From JADLGJ01 sp031423615 (GTDB lineage: Bacteria > Omnitrophota > Gorgyraeia > Zapsychrales > JANLHA01), in assembly GCA_031423615.1 (NCBI GenBank), contig JANPFV010000008.1, positions 1 through 32,119 on the forward strand: a DNA stretch of 32,119 bases. The letters are read 5' to 3'. The translations under genes and the position numbers were made by a program. The notes beneath the pieces are model-generated. The model saw only the letters and a program-made list of their open reading frames with translations, had not been told where the DNA came from and did no database searches. Position 1 is the first letter of the stretch. Each line of letters starts with the position of its first letter. Positions 1 to 6,153 of this stretch are shown in pieces.

Positions 1-1023
1 ATTGCCGGAACATTAGAATGGCGAAAGATTGGCCCGGATCCGGATTGGAGCGTTGAGCGTCTTATTGATAAAAGTGTGGGACCGCCAACAGAATCGGAGA
101 AGGAATTATATACGTTAGTAAATAACGATGACGGTTATAAGGCTTATGAATTTTGGTGGGGAAGAATTATTGAATATGCAGAAGGGCTAAACGGTCCGAG
201 GGCTGCTGGGGTGTGGGAAATAATATTGGAGGGTATGGAAAACGAGGGGTTGGAAAGCCAATTCGGGGAACTTCTCGTTAAAATTTACCAGGAAACTCAA
301 CAACGGGTGACAAGGCTCTTATGGAATAACCCGGATAGTTTAAAGACCGAGCTTGCGTTCTCACAGCGGCGGGTGTTGAATTTATTCGCTGAAAGAACTG
401 TAATTCCCTATTTAAGATCCAATGTTGGGTCTATAGTTGCCACGCTTTCTTCTCCAGACCAGCAAGATGCTTTTTTAGAATTTGTATCAAATTATGTGAA
501 ATTAGATAGGCAAGATAAAGTCAACTTAGATCAAATATATAAGTTTATTGATACAGCGCCAAGGTCATTCCGTTTTACATTATCCGCGGCACTTACAGTA
601 TTAACCGAACATGCGACTCTTAGACCCACTCTCGAACAATTGTTCGAGGAAACCCTCATTATGACCGCCAATCGTTTAGTGCGAGGCAGTCAAGCAGGAT
701 CGTCGCCTCTCACCGGTAATGCCAGCGCATCCAGCGGTGTTAAAGCAATAATCAACAATGCCCCTGAAACTATAACTGATAATTTTAATAAAGGTGGTAT
801 CGATTTTGATCCGACAAACATGAACTTGCAAATTAAACGAAACGGGAAAGGTATTCCTTTGCCTTTGCCCCAGCAGAACCTAGAACAGATCAACATCGAC
901 GGACTTTTTCCCGTCATCATAAATATTGTGCCCATCACCACCGAAAACTTGCCCATCTTTTTAGGCCAAGCGCCAAAAGATCCGGCGAGAGAACCGGAAT
1001 TGGCGGCAAGCCCGGCGGGGTAA
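1..1023 (+). CDS. C-terminal part of a large unrecognised protein (5' end outside window)
   Basis: The frame is open from base 1, so the gene starts upstream; an internal GTG at 76 is not needed as a start. 340 residues are visible. I recognise no family. Residues of the first two thirds look like a soluble, mostly helical, acidic region (many E, L, Q). The last third changes character: a Gly/Ser/Ala/Asn-rich linker (around 705-775) leads into a strand-like tail containing PLPLPQQNLEQINIDG and then a hydrophobic GLFPVIINIVPI stretch, ending in an Ala/Pro-rich end. No membrane helix or catalytic motif is evident. A rich promoter for rplS starts right after its stop, so it is a separate transcription unit. 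The tail could be a conserved C-terminal module of long proteins; its full length cannot be told from here. Confidence 0.8.
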   Translation: MAGTLEWRKIGPDPDWSVERLIDKSVGPPTESEKELYTLVNNDDGYKAYEFWWGRIIEYAEGLNGPRAAGVWEIILEGMENEGLESQFGELLVKIYQETQQRVTRLLWNNPDSLKTELAFSQRRVLNLFAERTVIPYLRSNVGSIVATLSSPDQQDAFLEFVSNYVKLDRQDKVNLDQIYKFIDTAPRSFRFTLSAALTVLTEHATLRPTLEQLFEETLIMTANRLVRGSQAGSSPLTGNASASSGVKAIINNAPETITDNFNKGGIDFDPTNMNLQIKRNGKGIPLPLPQQNLEQINIDGLFPVIINIVPITTENLPIFLGQAPKDPAREPELAASPAG

Positions 1024-1032
1024 AGAATAAAT

Positions 1033-1061
1033 TTGACAGGAAAGACAAATTAGGCTAAAAT
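1033..1061 (+). promoter_or_regulatory. Sigma70-type promoter of rplS
   Basis: A perfect -35 TTGACA (1033-1038) is followed after exactly 17 bases by TAAAAT (1056-1061), one mismatch from the -10 consensus. Transcription would start near 1068, giving a leader of about 40 bases before the rplS ATG at 1109. It is the best canonical promoter on the plus strand of the window. Confidence 0.8.
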
Positions 1062-1108
1062 TGCACCACTTTTGCAGAATACTAAATTAGGAATACTGGA
1101 GAAATCAA

Positions 1109-1486
1109 ATGGCCACGTCATTAGAAAAAATGAAATTAATCGAAGATCAATTCCTGCGCAAGGATTTTCCGGAAGTCAAGGCCGGCGATGTTGTCAAAAT
1201 GAAATTGAAAGTCAAGGAAGCGGACAAAATCCGCCTGCATTCTTTTGAAGGCACCGTGATTCGCAAGACCGGCGGCGGCTTAAACGGAACATTTACGGTC
1301 CGCAAAATCAGTTTTGGCGAAGGGATCGAAAAAGTTTTTCCGCTGAATTCTCCCGTCATCGAGAGTATTCAGGTCATGAGCAAGGGTAAGACCCATCGCG
1401 CCAAACTTTATTATTTGCGCGGACGGGTCGGCAAAGCCTCTAAAGTTGAAAAAGCGGTCGAAAAACAACCTGTTGTTGCTGCGTAA
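1109..1486 (+). CDS. rplS: 50S ribosomal protein L19
   Basis: Protein of the large ribosomal subunit at the 30S/50S interface. 125 residues, a normal length. It shows the L19 pattern: an N-terminal helix, the segment FPEVKAGDVVKMKLKVKE, then HSFEGTVIRKTGGGLNGTFTVRK written here in parts (HSFEGTVIRK, GLNGTFTVRK), then KVFPLNSPVIESIQV and the basic RAKLYYLRGRVGKA. The ATG at 1109 has a GGAG eight to nine bases upstream. In many bacteria rplS follows trmD; here it opens its own unit and is followed by rnhB and a YraN-family gene, a common order. Confidence 0.97.
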   Translation: MATSLEKMKLIEDQFLRKDFPEVKAGDVVKMKLKVKEADKIRLHSFEGTVIRKTGGGLNGTFTVRKISFGEGIEKVFPLNSPVIESIQVMSKGKTHRAKLYYLRGRVGKASKVEKAVEKQPVVAA

Positions 1487-1535
1487 TTGTATTTCCCGTT
1501 TCCCCGGTCGTTGAACACCCAAGGTCTTGACCCGC

Positions 1536-2168
1536 ATGCTAGACCACGAGAGAAAAGCCCAAAAAGACGGTTTTGATTTTATCATCGGCATCGATGAAGC
1601 CGGACGCGGTCCTTTGGCCGGCCCGGTCGTTGCCGCCGCTGTTCATATTTGTGATTTTAATTTCCAATGCAGGATTGATGATTCCAAGAAGTTAAGTAAC
1701 CGCCAGCGCGAAGAGGCCGCCCTCGAAATTATGACTAATTGTGATTTTGGCGTCGGCGTTATTGATGAAACTTTAATCGACCGTCACAATATTTTGCAAG
1801 CGGCCTTTATGGCCATGAAAGCCGCGGTCCTTGACTTGACACTGCCCCAGTCTTTACACGAACACAAAGTTTGTCTGCTGGTTGACGGCAACCGTTTTAA
1901 ATGTGATTTGCCTTACGCTCATCGGACCATCGTGAAAGGCGATGCTCAAAGTCTGTCCATTGCTTGCGCCTCCATTCTGGCGAAGGTCACGCGGGACCGT
2001 TTGCTTATGGCTTTTGATAAAATTTTTCCTGAATATGGTTTTGCGAAGCACAAAGGTTATGGGACCAAAATCCATAAACAAGCTATCCGAAAATATGGCC
2101 TTTCACCGATTCACCGCAAAACTTTTAGTTATGCTTCGGTGTACCAAAATGATTCCGACAATGGCTAA
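1536..2168 (+). CDS. rnhB: Ribonuclease HII
   Basis: Cleaves the RNA strand of RNA-DNA hybrids and nicks at single ribonucleotides in DNA. From the ATG at 1536 the protein is 210 residues. Seen: the metal-binding signature IGIDEAGRGPLAGPVVAAAV with D20 and E21, then DDSKKLS, VDGNR and the SIACASILAKVTRD block, covering the four acidic catalytic positions of the family, and a KHKGYGTKIH segment near the C-terminus. A TTG at 1527 is in frame, but AAGG at 1521-1524 is placed better for the ATG. The last 20 bases overlap the next gene, which suggests coupled translation. Confidence 0.95.
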   Translation: MLDHERKAQKDGFDFIIGIDEAGRGPLAGPVVAAAVHICDFNFQCRIDDSKKLSNRQREEAALEIMTNCDFGVGVIDETLIDRHNILQAAFMAMKAAVLDLTLPQSLHEHKVCLLVDGNRFKCDLPYAHRTIVKGDAQSLSIACASILAKVTRDRLLMAFDKIFPEYGFAKHKGYGTKIHKQAIRKYGLSPIHRKTFSYASVYQNDSDNG

Positions 2169-2535
2169 GATTACGCCGGCTTTTATTAAGACGGGTGCCG
2201 ATGGAGAAGATCTGGCTTTGCATTTTCTTCAGCGTCGGGGGTTTCGCGTTGTTGAACAAAACTTCCGCGGCCGCAACGGGGAAATTGATATTATCGCTCT
2301 TGACTGCAACACCATTTGTTTTATTGAAGTCAAAACTCGTCGAACATTGCAGTTTGGCAGCGGCAGCGAAGCGGTGGGCGGCCGTAAACAGCAAAAAATC
2401 ATGAAGACTGCCTTGCTTTACTTGAAGGTGAAGGGATGGAGCGAAAAGAATTTTCGTTTTGATGTTATTTCTATTTTTTGGAATGATGCCCAGCCGCAGA
2501 TTGAATATTTAGAAAATGCCTTTGAAGGTTTTTAA
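2149..2535 (+). CDS. YraN/UPF0102-family putative endonuclease
   Basis: 128 residues from the ATG at 2149; another ATG at 2161 is equally possible, and both lie inside the end of rnhB. Seen: GADGEDLALHFLQRRGF, then NGEIDIIALD and FIEVKTR, the E...GEID...ExK arrangement of a restriction-endonuclease-like fold, and a C-terminal RFDVISI strand. This is the UPF0102 family, whose members are usually 115-130 residues and often sit next to rnhB, as here. The nuclease activity is predicted from the fold; the cellular role of the family is not settled. Upstream in-frame ATGs that would lengthen it run through rnhB and are not credible. Confidence 0.92.
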   Translation: MIPTMAKITPAFIKTGADGEDLALHFLQRRGFRVVEQNFRGRNGEIDIIALDCNTICFIEVKTRRTLQFGSGSEAVGGRKQQKIMKTALLYLKVKGWSEKNFRFDVISIFWNDAQPQIEYLENAFEGF

Positions 2536-2548
2536 ATTTGAGAAATGA

Positions 2549-2577
2549 TTGCAAAAGTCTGACTGATAAGTTATTAT
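2549..2577 (+). promoter_or_regulatory. Candidate promoter for fchA-folD
   Basis: TTGCAA (2549-2554) and TATTAT (2572-2577) are separated by 17 bases and match 4/6 and 5/6 of the -35 and -10 consensus. The -10 overlaps the ATG at 2576, so a transcript from here could not use that ATG; it favours the fchA start at 2618. Confidence 0.45.
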
Positions 2578-2617
2578 GACGCCATTAAGCAATTCTTTAT
2601 GGATTTCCCAAAACAGG

Positions 2618-3109
2618 ATGACAGTGAAAAAATTTCAGGACCATACCCTCAAAGAGTATTGTGAGGCTTTATCCTTAAAAGTCGCTGTGCCCGGCGGAGG
2701 TTCGGCCGCGGCTTTGTCGGCGGCCTTGGGTGCGGCTTTGATTTCCATGGTCACAAATTATTCTTTAGGCAAGAAAACCCCGGACGTGGATAAGGAATTG
2801 AACAATATTCTAGTGAAAAGTGAAGCGTTGCGTAAACGTTTGTTGGAACTGGTGGACTTGGATGCGCAAGTGTATTTGGAATTTGTGAAAGCCCGGAAAG
2901 CCGACGAGCAAGCACGGCAAGCCGCCCAAAAGCGGGCGTGTGTTGTTCCTTTGGAAGTGGCCCGGCTGTGTTATGAAGCCATTGATTTGACACCTTATTT
3001 GGTGTTGGAAGGAAATAAATTTTTAGTCAGCGATGTGGAAGTCGCCCTCGAGCTTTTGGGGGCCGCTTATAAGTCGGCGATGTTTAATGTGCGGGTCAAT
3101 CAATCGTAG
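2618..3109 (+). CDS. fchA: Methenyltetrahydrofolate cyclohydrolase (FTCD cyclodeaminase family)
   Basis: Predicted to hydrolyse 5,10-methenyl-tetrahydrofolate to 10-formyl-tetrahydrofolate. The family also includes formiminotetrahydrofolate cyclodeaminase. Seen: an N-terminal helix, then the family hallmark VPGGGSAAALSAALGAAL with MVTNYSLGKK, a helical middle, and a C-terminal VPLEVARLCYEA... NKFLVSDVEVA... NVRVN ending. From the ATG at 2618 it has 163 residues; an ATG at 2576 would give 177, but the candidate promoter runs through it and the family normally begins close to the PGGGS motif. Family members are usually about 200 residues, so this one is short, stopping right after NVRVN. folD follows with no gap, which points to C1-folate metabolism rather than histidine breakdown. 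Confidence 0.85.
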   Translation: MTVKKFQDHTLKEYCEALSLKVAVPGGGSAAALSAALGAALISMVTNYSLGKKTPDVDKELNNILVKSEALRKRLLELVDLDAQVYLEFVKARKADEQARQAAQKRACVVPLEVARLCYEAIDLTPYLVLEGNKFLVSDVEVALELLGAAYKSAMFNVRVNQS

Positions 3110-3115
3110 GTGGCC

Positions 3116-3985
3116 ATGTCTGCTAAAATTCTAGATGGAAAACTTTTAGCGCAAAAGTTAAGCGATGAGCTTAAAGGTGAAATCGCCTCTTTGATAACAT
3201 CGACGGGAAAGTCCGTGAAGATGGTCAATGTGATGGTAGGAGAAGACCATGGCGCATCCGCCTACGCCAATTCGCAAAAACGCGTGGCCCAGCGCGTTGG
3301 GATTGAGTATGAACTATTGACTCTTCCGGAAAATTGTTCGCAAAAAAATTTGGAAATGGAATTGGATAAATTGAGCCATGATTCGCTCGTCCATGCGGTC
3401 ATGCTTCACAAACCTGTGCCGCAAGGTATTGATTTTCAGAAAGCGGTAAAGCATATTGCCGTTCTTAAGGATGTGGAAGGCATGAATGCGACGAATTTCG
3501 GCCAATTGCTTTTGGGCGGGACAAAGATTCTTCCTTGCACGCCGGCGGCGGTGATAGAACATTTAAGAAATATCCCGGATTTTTCTTTGCGCGGGAAAGA
3601 TGCGGTTGTTGTCGGTCGCAGTGAAATCGTCGGGAAACCTGTTGCTCTGATGCTTTTGGCTATGAATGCAACGGTGACGGTGTGTCACAGCGCAACGGAT
3701 AAGGCGGGAAAGTTGCAGGAACATATCGGACGCGCCGATGTTTTGGTTGCGGCGGTAGGTCAGGCGGGATTTGTTAAAGGAGAGTGGATTCAAAAGGGCT
3801 GTGTGGTCATCGATGTCGGTATCAATTCGGTTAATGGAAAGATCGTCGGAGATGTCGATTTTGAAAGCGCGGGAAAACGCGCGGCTTATATCACGCCTGT
3901 TCCCGGAGGGGTGGGGCCGGTCACCGTCGTTTGTCTCATGAAAAATGCGGTGGAAGCTTTCAAATCACAAATGCCTTTCGGTTAA
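3116..3985 (+). CDS. folD: Methylenetetrahydrofolate dehydrogenase, FolD family, with altered active site
   Basis: FolD oxidises 5,10-methylene-THF to methenyl-THF with NAD(P)+ and normally also hydrolyses methenyl-THF to formyl-THF. 289 residues, normal length. Seen: AKILDGK start, VVGRSEIVGKPVALMLL nucleotide-binding loop, VIDVGINSVNGKIVGDVDF and the closing YITPVPGGVGPVTVVCLM signature. Counting without gaps against human and E. coli FolD, the catalytic Lys (human K56) is Gln54, the Gln of VQLPLP (Q100) is His98, and the second Asp of KDVDG (D125) is Glu121; the usual VQLPLP reads LHKPVP. The dehydrogenase may survive while cyclohydrolase activity is probably lost; fchA just upstream could supply it. 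ATG at 3116 is preferred to GTG at 3110 because of the AGG five bases upstream. Confidence 0.93.
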   Translation: MSAKILDGKLLAQKLSDELKGEIASLITSTGKSVKMVNVMVGEDHGASAYANSQKRVAQRVGIEYELLTLPENCSQKNLEMELDKLSHDSLVHAVMLHKPVPQGIDFQKAVKHIAVLKDVEGMNATNFGQLLLGGTKILPCTPAAVIEHLRNIPDFSLRGKDAVVVGRSEIVGKPVALMLLAMNATVTVCHSATDKAGKLQEHIGRADVLVAAVGQAGFVKGEWIQKGCVVIDVGINSVNGKIVGDVDFESAGKRAAYITPVPGGVGPVTVVCLMKNAVEAFKSQMPFG

Positions 3986-4043
3986 AAATTGCGGCTGTTA
4001 TCCTTTATCCGGGGCTGACCGTATTGTTTGCTCAAGAAAATCA

Positions 4044-4072
4044 ATGCCACAGTAGGAGTATCGAAATATAAT
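4044..4072 (+). promoter_or_regulatory. Candidate promoter of the oxidoreductase-like gene
   Basis: A perfect -10 TATAAT (4067-4072) with ATGCCA (4044-4049, 4/6 of the -35) 17 bases upstream. Transcription would start near 4079, only about eight bases before the ATG at 4087, so the leader would hold little more than the short AGG upstream of the start. Confidence 0.45.
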
Positions 4073-4086
4073 TGCGAGACAGGACT

Positions 4087-5154
4087 ATGAAAAAAATTAT
4101 TGCGTTAGGAAATTCATTAACGGCTATTAAAACCATCGAAGCCCTCAAGACTTTCGGGGAAGATGTGGAAGCCATCATTATTTCGCAAGAAAACACTTTC
4201 CCCTATTACCGGAATCTTCTTTCCAGTCTTCCTGTAAGGAGAATCCCCCAAAACAAAATATTTTACCGTCCCAGTGCGGAATATCAGGATGAGAAAATAA
4301 ATTTTCTTTTTGACAAAAAAGTTGAGCGCATCAATTTCAAACGCGGCCGTTTGACTTTGGGTGATAAGGAGCAAGTGGATTATGATTATCTGCTTTTGTC
4401 CGATCTTGTGCTCGCTCCGTTTTTTGGAATGAAGGGGGCGAATAAAACCGGCTTGTTTAATCTTAAACGTCTGGGAGACATGACCATTTTAATGAAGCTT
4501 TTACCGCTGGTCGAGACGATCGTTGTTCAGTCGGATAACCTGGCCGGTTTGCAAATGGCCTTGGGGTTTTGTGAAGCCCACAAAGAAGTGATCCTTGTGA
4601 CGTCGGGAAAAAATGTTTTAAATGGACTTTTGGCAGAAGCTGATACCATGGCCATAGAAACCCGCGCGCAGGAAATGGGTTTGCGGATTATGACCCAAAG
4701 CCAGATCACGGAATTTTTAGGCGATTCACAAGTCAAGGCGATCCGCTTGCAAAACGGAAAGGTCTACGGATGTCAGGCTGTTTTGACCGATTCGGATTTT
4801 CCTGATTTGCGTTTATTTAAGGACACGGACCTGAAATGTGATCAGCGCGTTTCAGTAAGCCGGGAAGGCCAGACGAATTTTGAGAATGTCTTTGCCTTAG
4901 ATGCGGTTTGTGATACGATAAAAATCAATGATTGGGATGTGGCCCAAAATTATGCCATGGCCTCTCAGGAACAAGGAAACATTATTGCGGCCAAAATTGT
5001 TGGGAAAGAATATCTCGCTCCCGCAACCGAATTGATCTGGGAAATTCCCTTGAAGGGCGAAGTAATGATCCTCATAACTTTTTCGGTTGGCACCCAAGTT
5101 TCCGGATCGCAACTTTTTCAAGTCAAAAGCGAGCAAACGGTAGTCGTCCCGTAA
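4087..5154 (+). CDS. FAD/NAD-dependent oxidoreductase homologue with degenerate cofactor motifs
   Basis: 355 residues. The overall pattern is that of the pyridine nucleotide-disulphide oxidoreductase family (rubredoxin or nitrite reductase type): an N-terminal Rossmann strand and helix, FPYYRNLLSSLP, FYRPSAEYQDEKINFLFDKK in part, VDYDYLLL, a second Rossmann segment, GLRIMTQSQITEFLGD, IRLQNGKVYG and a FENVFALDAV ending. But the motifs that hold the cofactors are gone: GxGxxG reads GNSLTA, the ATG motif after YDYLLL reads SDL, the second GGGxxG reads QSDNLAG, and the GD of the last FAD motif reads LD. The frame is intact, so this is probably an expressed protein that no longer binds FAD/NAD normally. 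Function unknown; it follows folD but has its own candidate promoter. A TTG at 4072 overlaps the -10 and is rejected. Confidence 0.75.
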   Translation: MKKIIALGNSLTAIKTIEALKTFGEDVEAIIISQENTFPYYRNLLSSLPVRRIPQNKIFYRPSAEYQDEKINFLFDKKVERINFKRGRLTLGDKEQVDYDYLLLSDLVLAPFFGMKGANKTGLFNLKRLGDMTILMKLLPLVETIVVQSDNLAGLQMALGFCEAHKEVILVTSGKNVLNGLLAEADTMAIETRAQEMGLRIMTQSQITEFLGDSQVKAIRLQNGKVYGCQAVLTDSDFPDLRLFKDTDLKCDQRVSVSREGQTNFENVFALDAVCDTIKINDWDVAQNYAMASQEQGNIIAAKIVGKEYLAPATELIWEIPLKGEVMILITFSVGTQVSGSQLFQVKSEQTVVVP

Positions 5155-5207
5155 AACCAATTCGTCGCAACAAATTTCTTGCATAAATGCGTCATTTATA
5201 TTACTCT

Positions 5208-6056
5208 ATGACTATTAATTATCAGCGGTTTACACTTTTAACGTTTCTCTTCGTCATTTCCTGCTTAGCCTTTAATTCCAAAATAGAAGCCACAGTTTTA
5301 GAACCCCAGGCGGATTATTATCGCGCCAAAGGATTAGAAGAGCAAAAACAGGGCAGATATGAAGGTGCTTTAAATTTTTATCTTAAAGCGACTTCTTTGG
5401 GACCGGAAAATCCGGTTCTTTATAATGATATTGGCATTACTTATGAACAATTAGGCTATCCCGACCGTGCCGAGCAATATTATTTGCGTATTTTAAAGAT
5501 CGATAACAAGTATTTGCCTGCGTATTCAAATTTAGCTTATCTTTATTTAGGGCAGGGAAAAGTGGATCTGGCCAAACAATATTTCCTGGCGCGGCTGGAA
5601 CGCGCTCCCAAAAAAGATCCCTGGCGAAAAAAGATCCGCCGCGAGCTGTATCAGATTGACCCCAGTTTTAAGGCTGAACTCATTAAGAAGGAAATGGAAG
5701 AAACATCCCGCATTCTGACTGAGGAAACGCAAAGGAAAGCCCAGGAAGAATTTACTTTATCCGTCGAACGCGCTGATACGCATTATAAGCGCGGTGAAAA
5801 TTTCCGTATGGCCAAAAAATACAGCGAAGCCATAAGCGAATTCGACCAGGCCCTGAGAGTAACGCCCGATAATCCTAAACTGGTCAAAGCCAAGGAGCGG
5901 GCCCAATATGAGGAAAGGATAGACGAGGTCAAAGAAAGAATCGGCGTAGCCACCGAGCAATTGAATACCGGTGAAGTTGACTCCGCAAAAAAGGAATTCC
6001 AGCAAATACTCGCCATAATCCCAAAAGAATCCAGCGCGCCAAGACCTTTAAAATAA
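5208..6056 (+). CDS. TPR-repeat protein, possible lipoprotein
   Basis: 282 residues from the ATG at 5208 (an ATG at 5187 is also in frame). The N-terminus is a hydrophobic signal (FTLLTFLFVISC) whose VISC fits a lipobox with Cys19, so it may be lipid-anchored; a plain signal peptide is the alternative. Three TPR units follow at about residues 36-140 (for example GRYEGALNFYLKATSLGPEN and YPDRAEQYYLRILKID), then a charged helical linker rich in Glu/Lys that may form a coiled coil (about 150-190), then further TPR-like helices (KYSEAISEFDQALRVTPDN and DSAKKEFQQILAIIP). TPRs bind proteins; the partner is unknown. TATATT at 5197-5202 lies five bases before the chosen ATG, so the message may be leaderless. 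Confidence 0.85.
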   Translation: MTINYQRFTLLTFLFVISCLAFNSKIEATVLEPQADYYRAKGLEEQKQGRYEGALNFYLKATSLGPENPVLYNDIGITYEQLGYPDRAEQYYLRILKIDNKYLPAYSNLAYLYLGQGKVDLAKQYFLARLERAPKKDPWRKKIRRELYQIDPSFKAELIKKEMEETSRILTEETQRKAQEEFTLSVERADTHYKRGENFRMAKKYSEAISEFDQALRVTPDNPKLVKAKERAQYEERIDEVKERIGVATEQLNTGEVDSAKKEFQQILAIIPKESSAPRPLK

Positions 6057-6153
6057 AAGAAACCGTCGCTGTTGAGTACCGCTCAAAAGTCTGAGAATTA
6101 ATACGCAAACATAATTCCAAAATAAAATTTCTGTTGCCCTTTAAGGTTATTGA

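Noticed and set aside
4932..5186. Alternative plus-strand frame at the end of the oxidoreductase-like gene, considered as a frameshifted true C-terminus
   Set aside because: The main frame still matches the family at ALDAVCD and AATELIW-like positions past 4932, and the alternative frame shows no family motif; a frameshift after about 5060 cannot be excluded.
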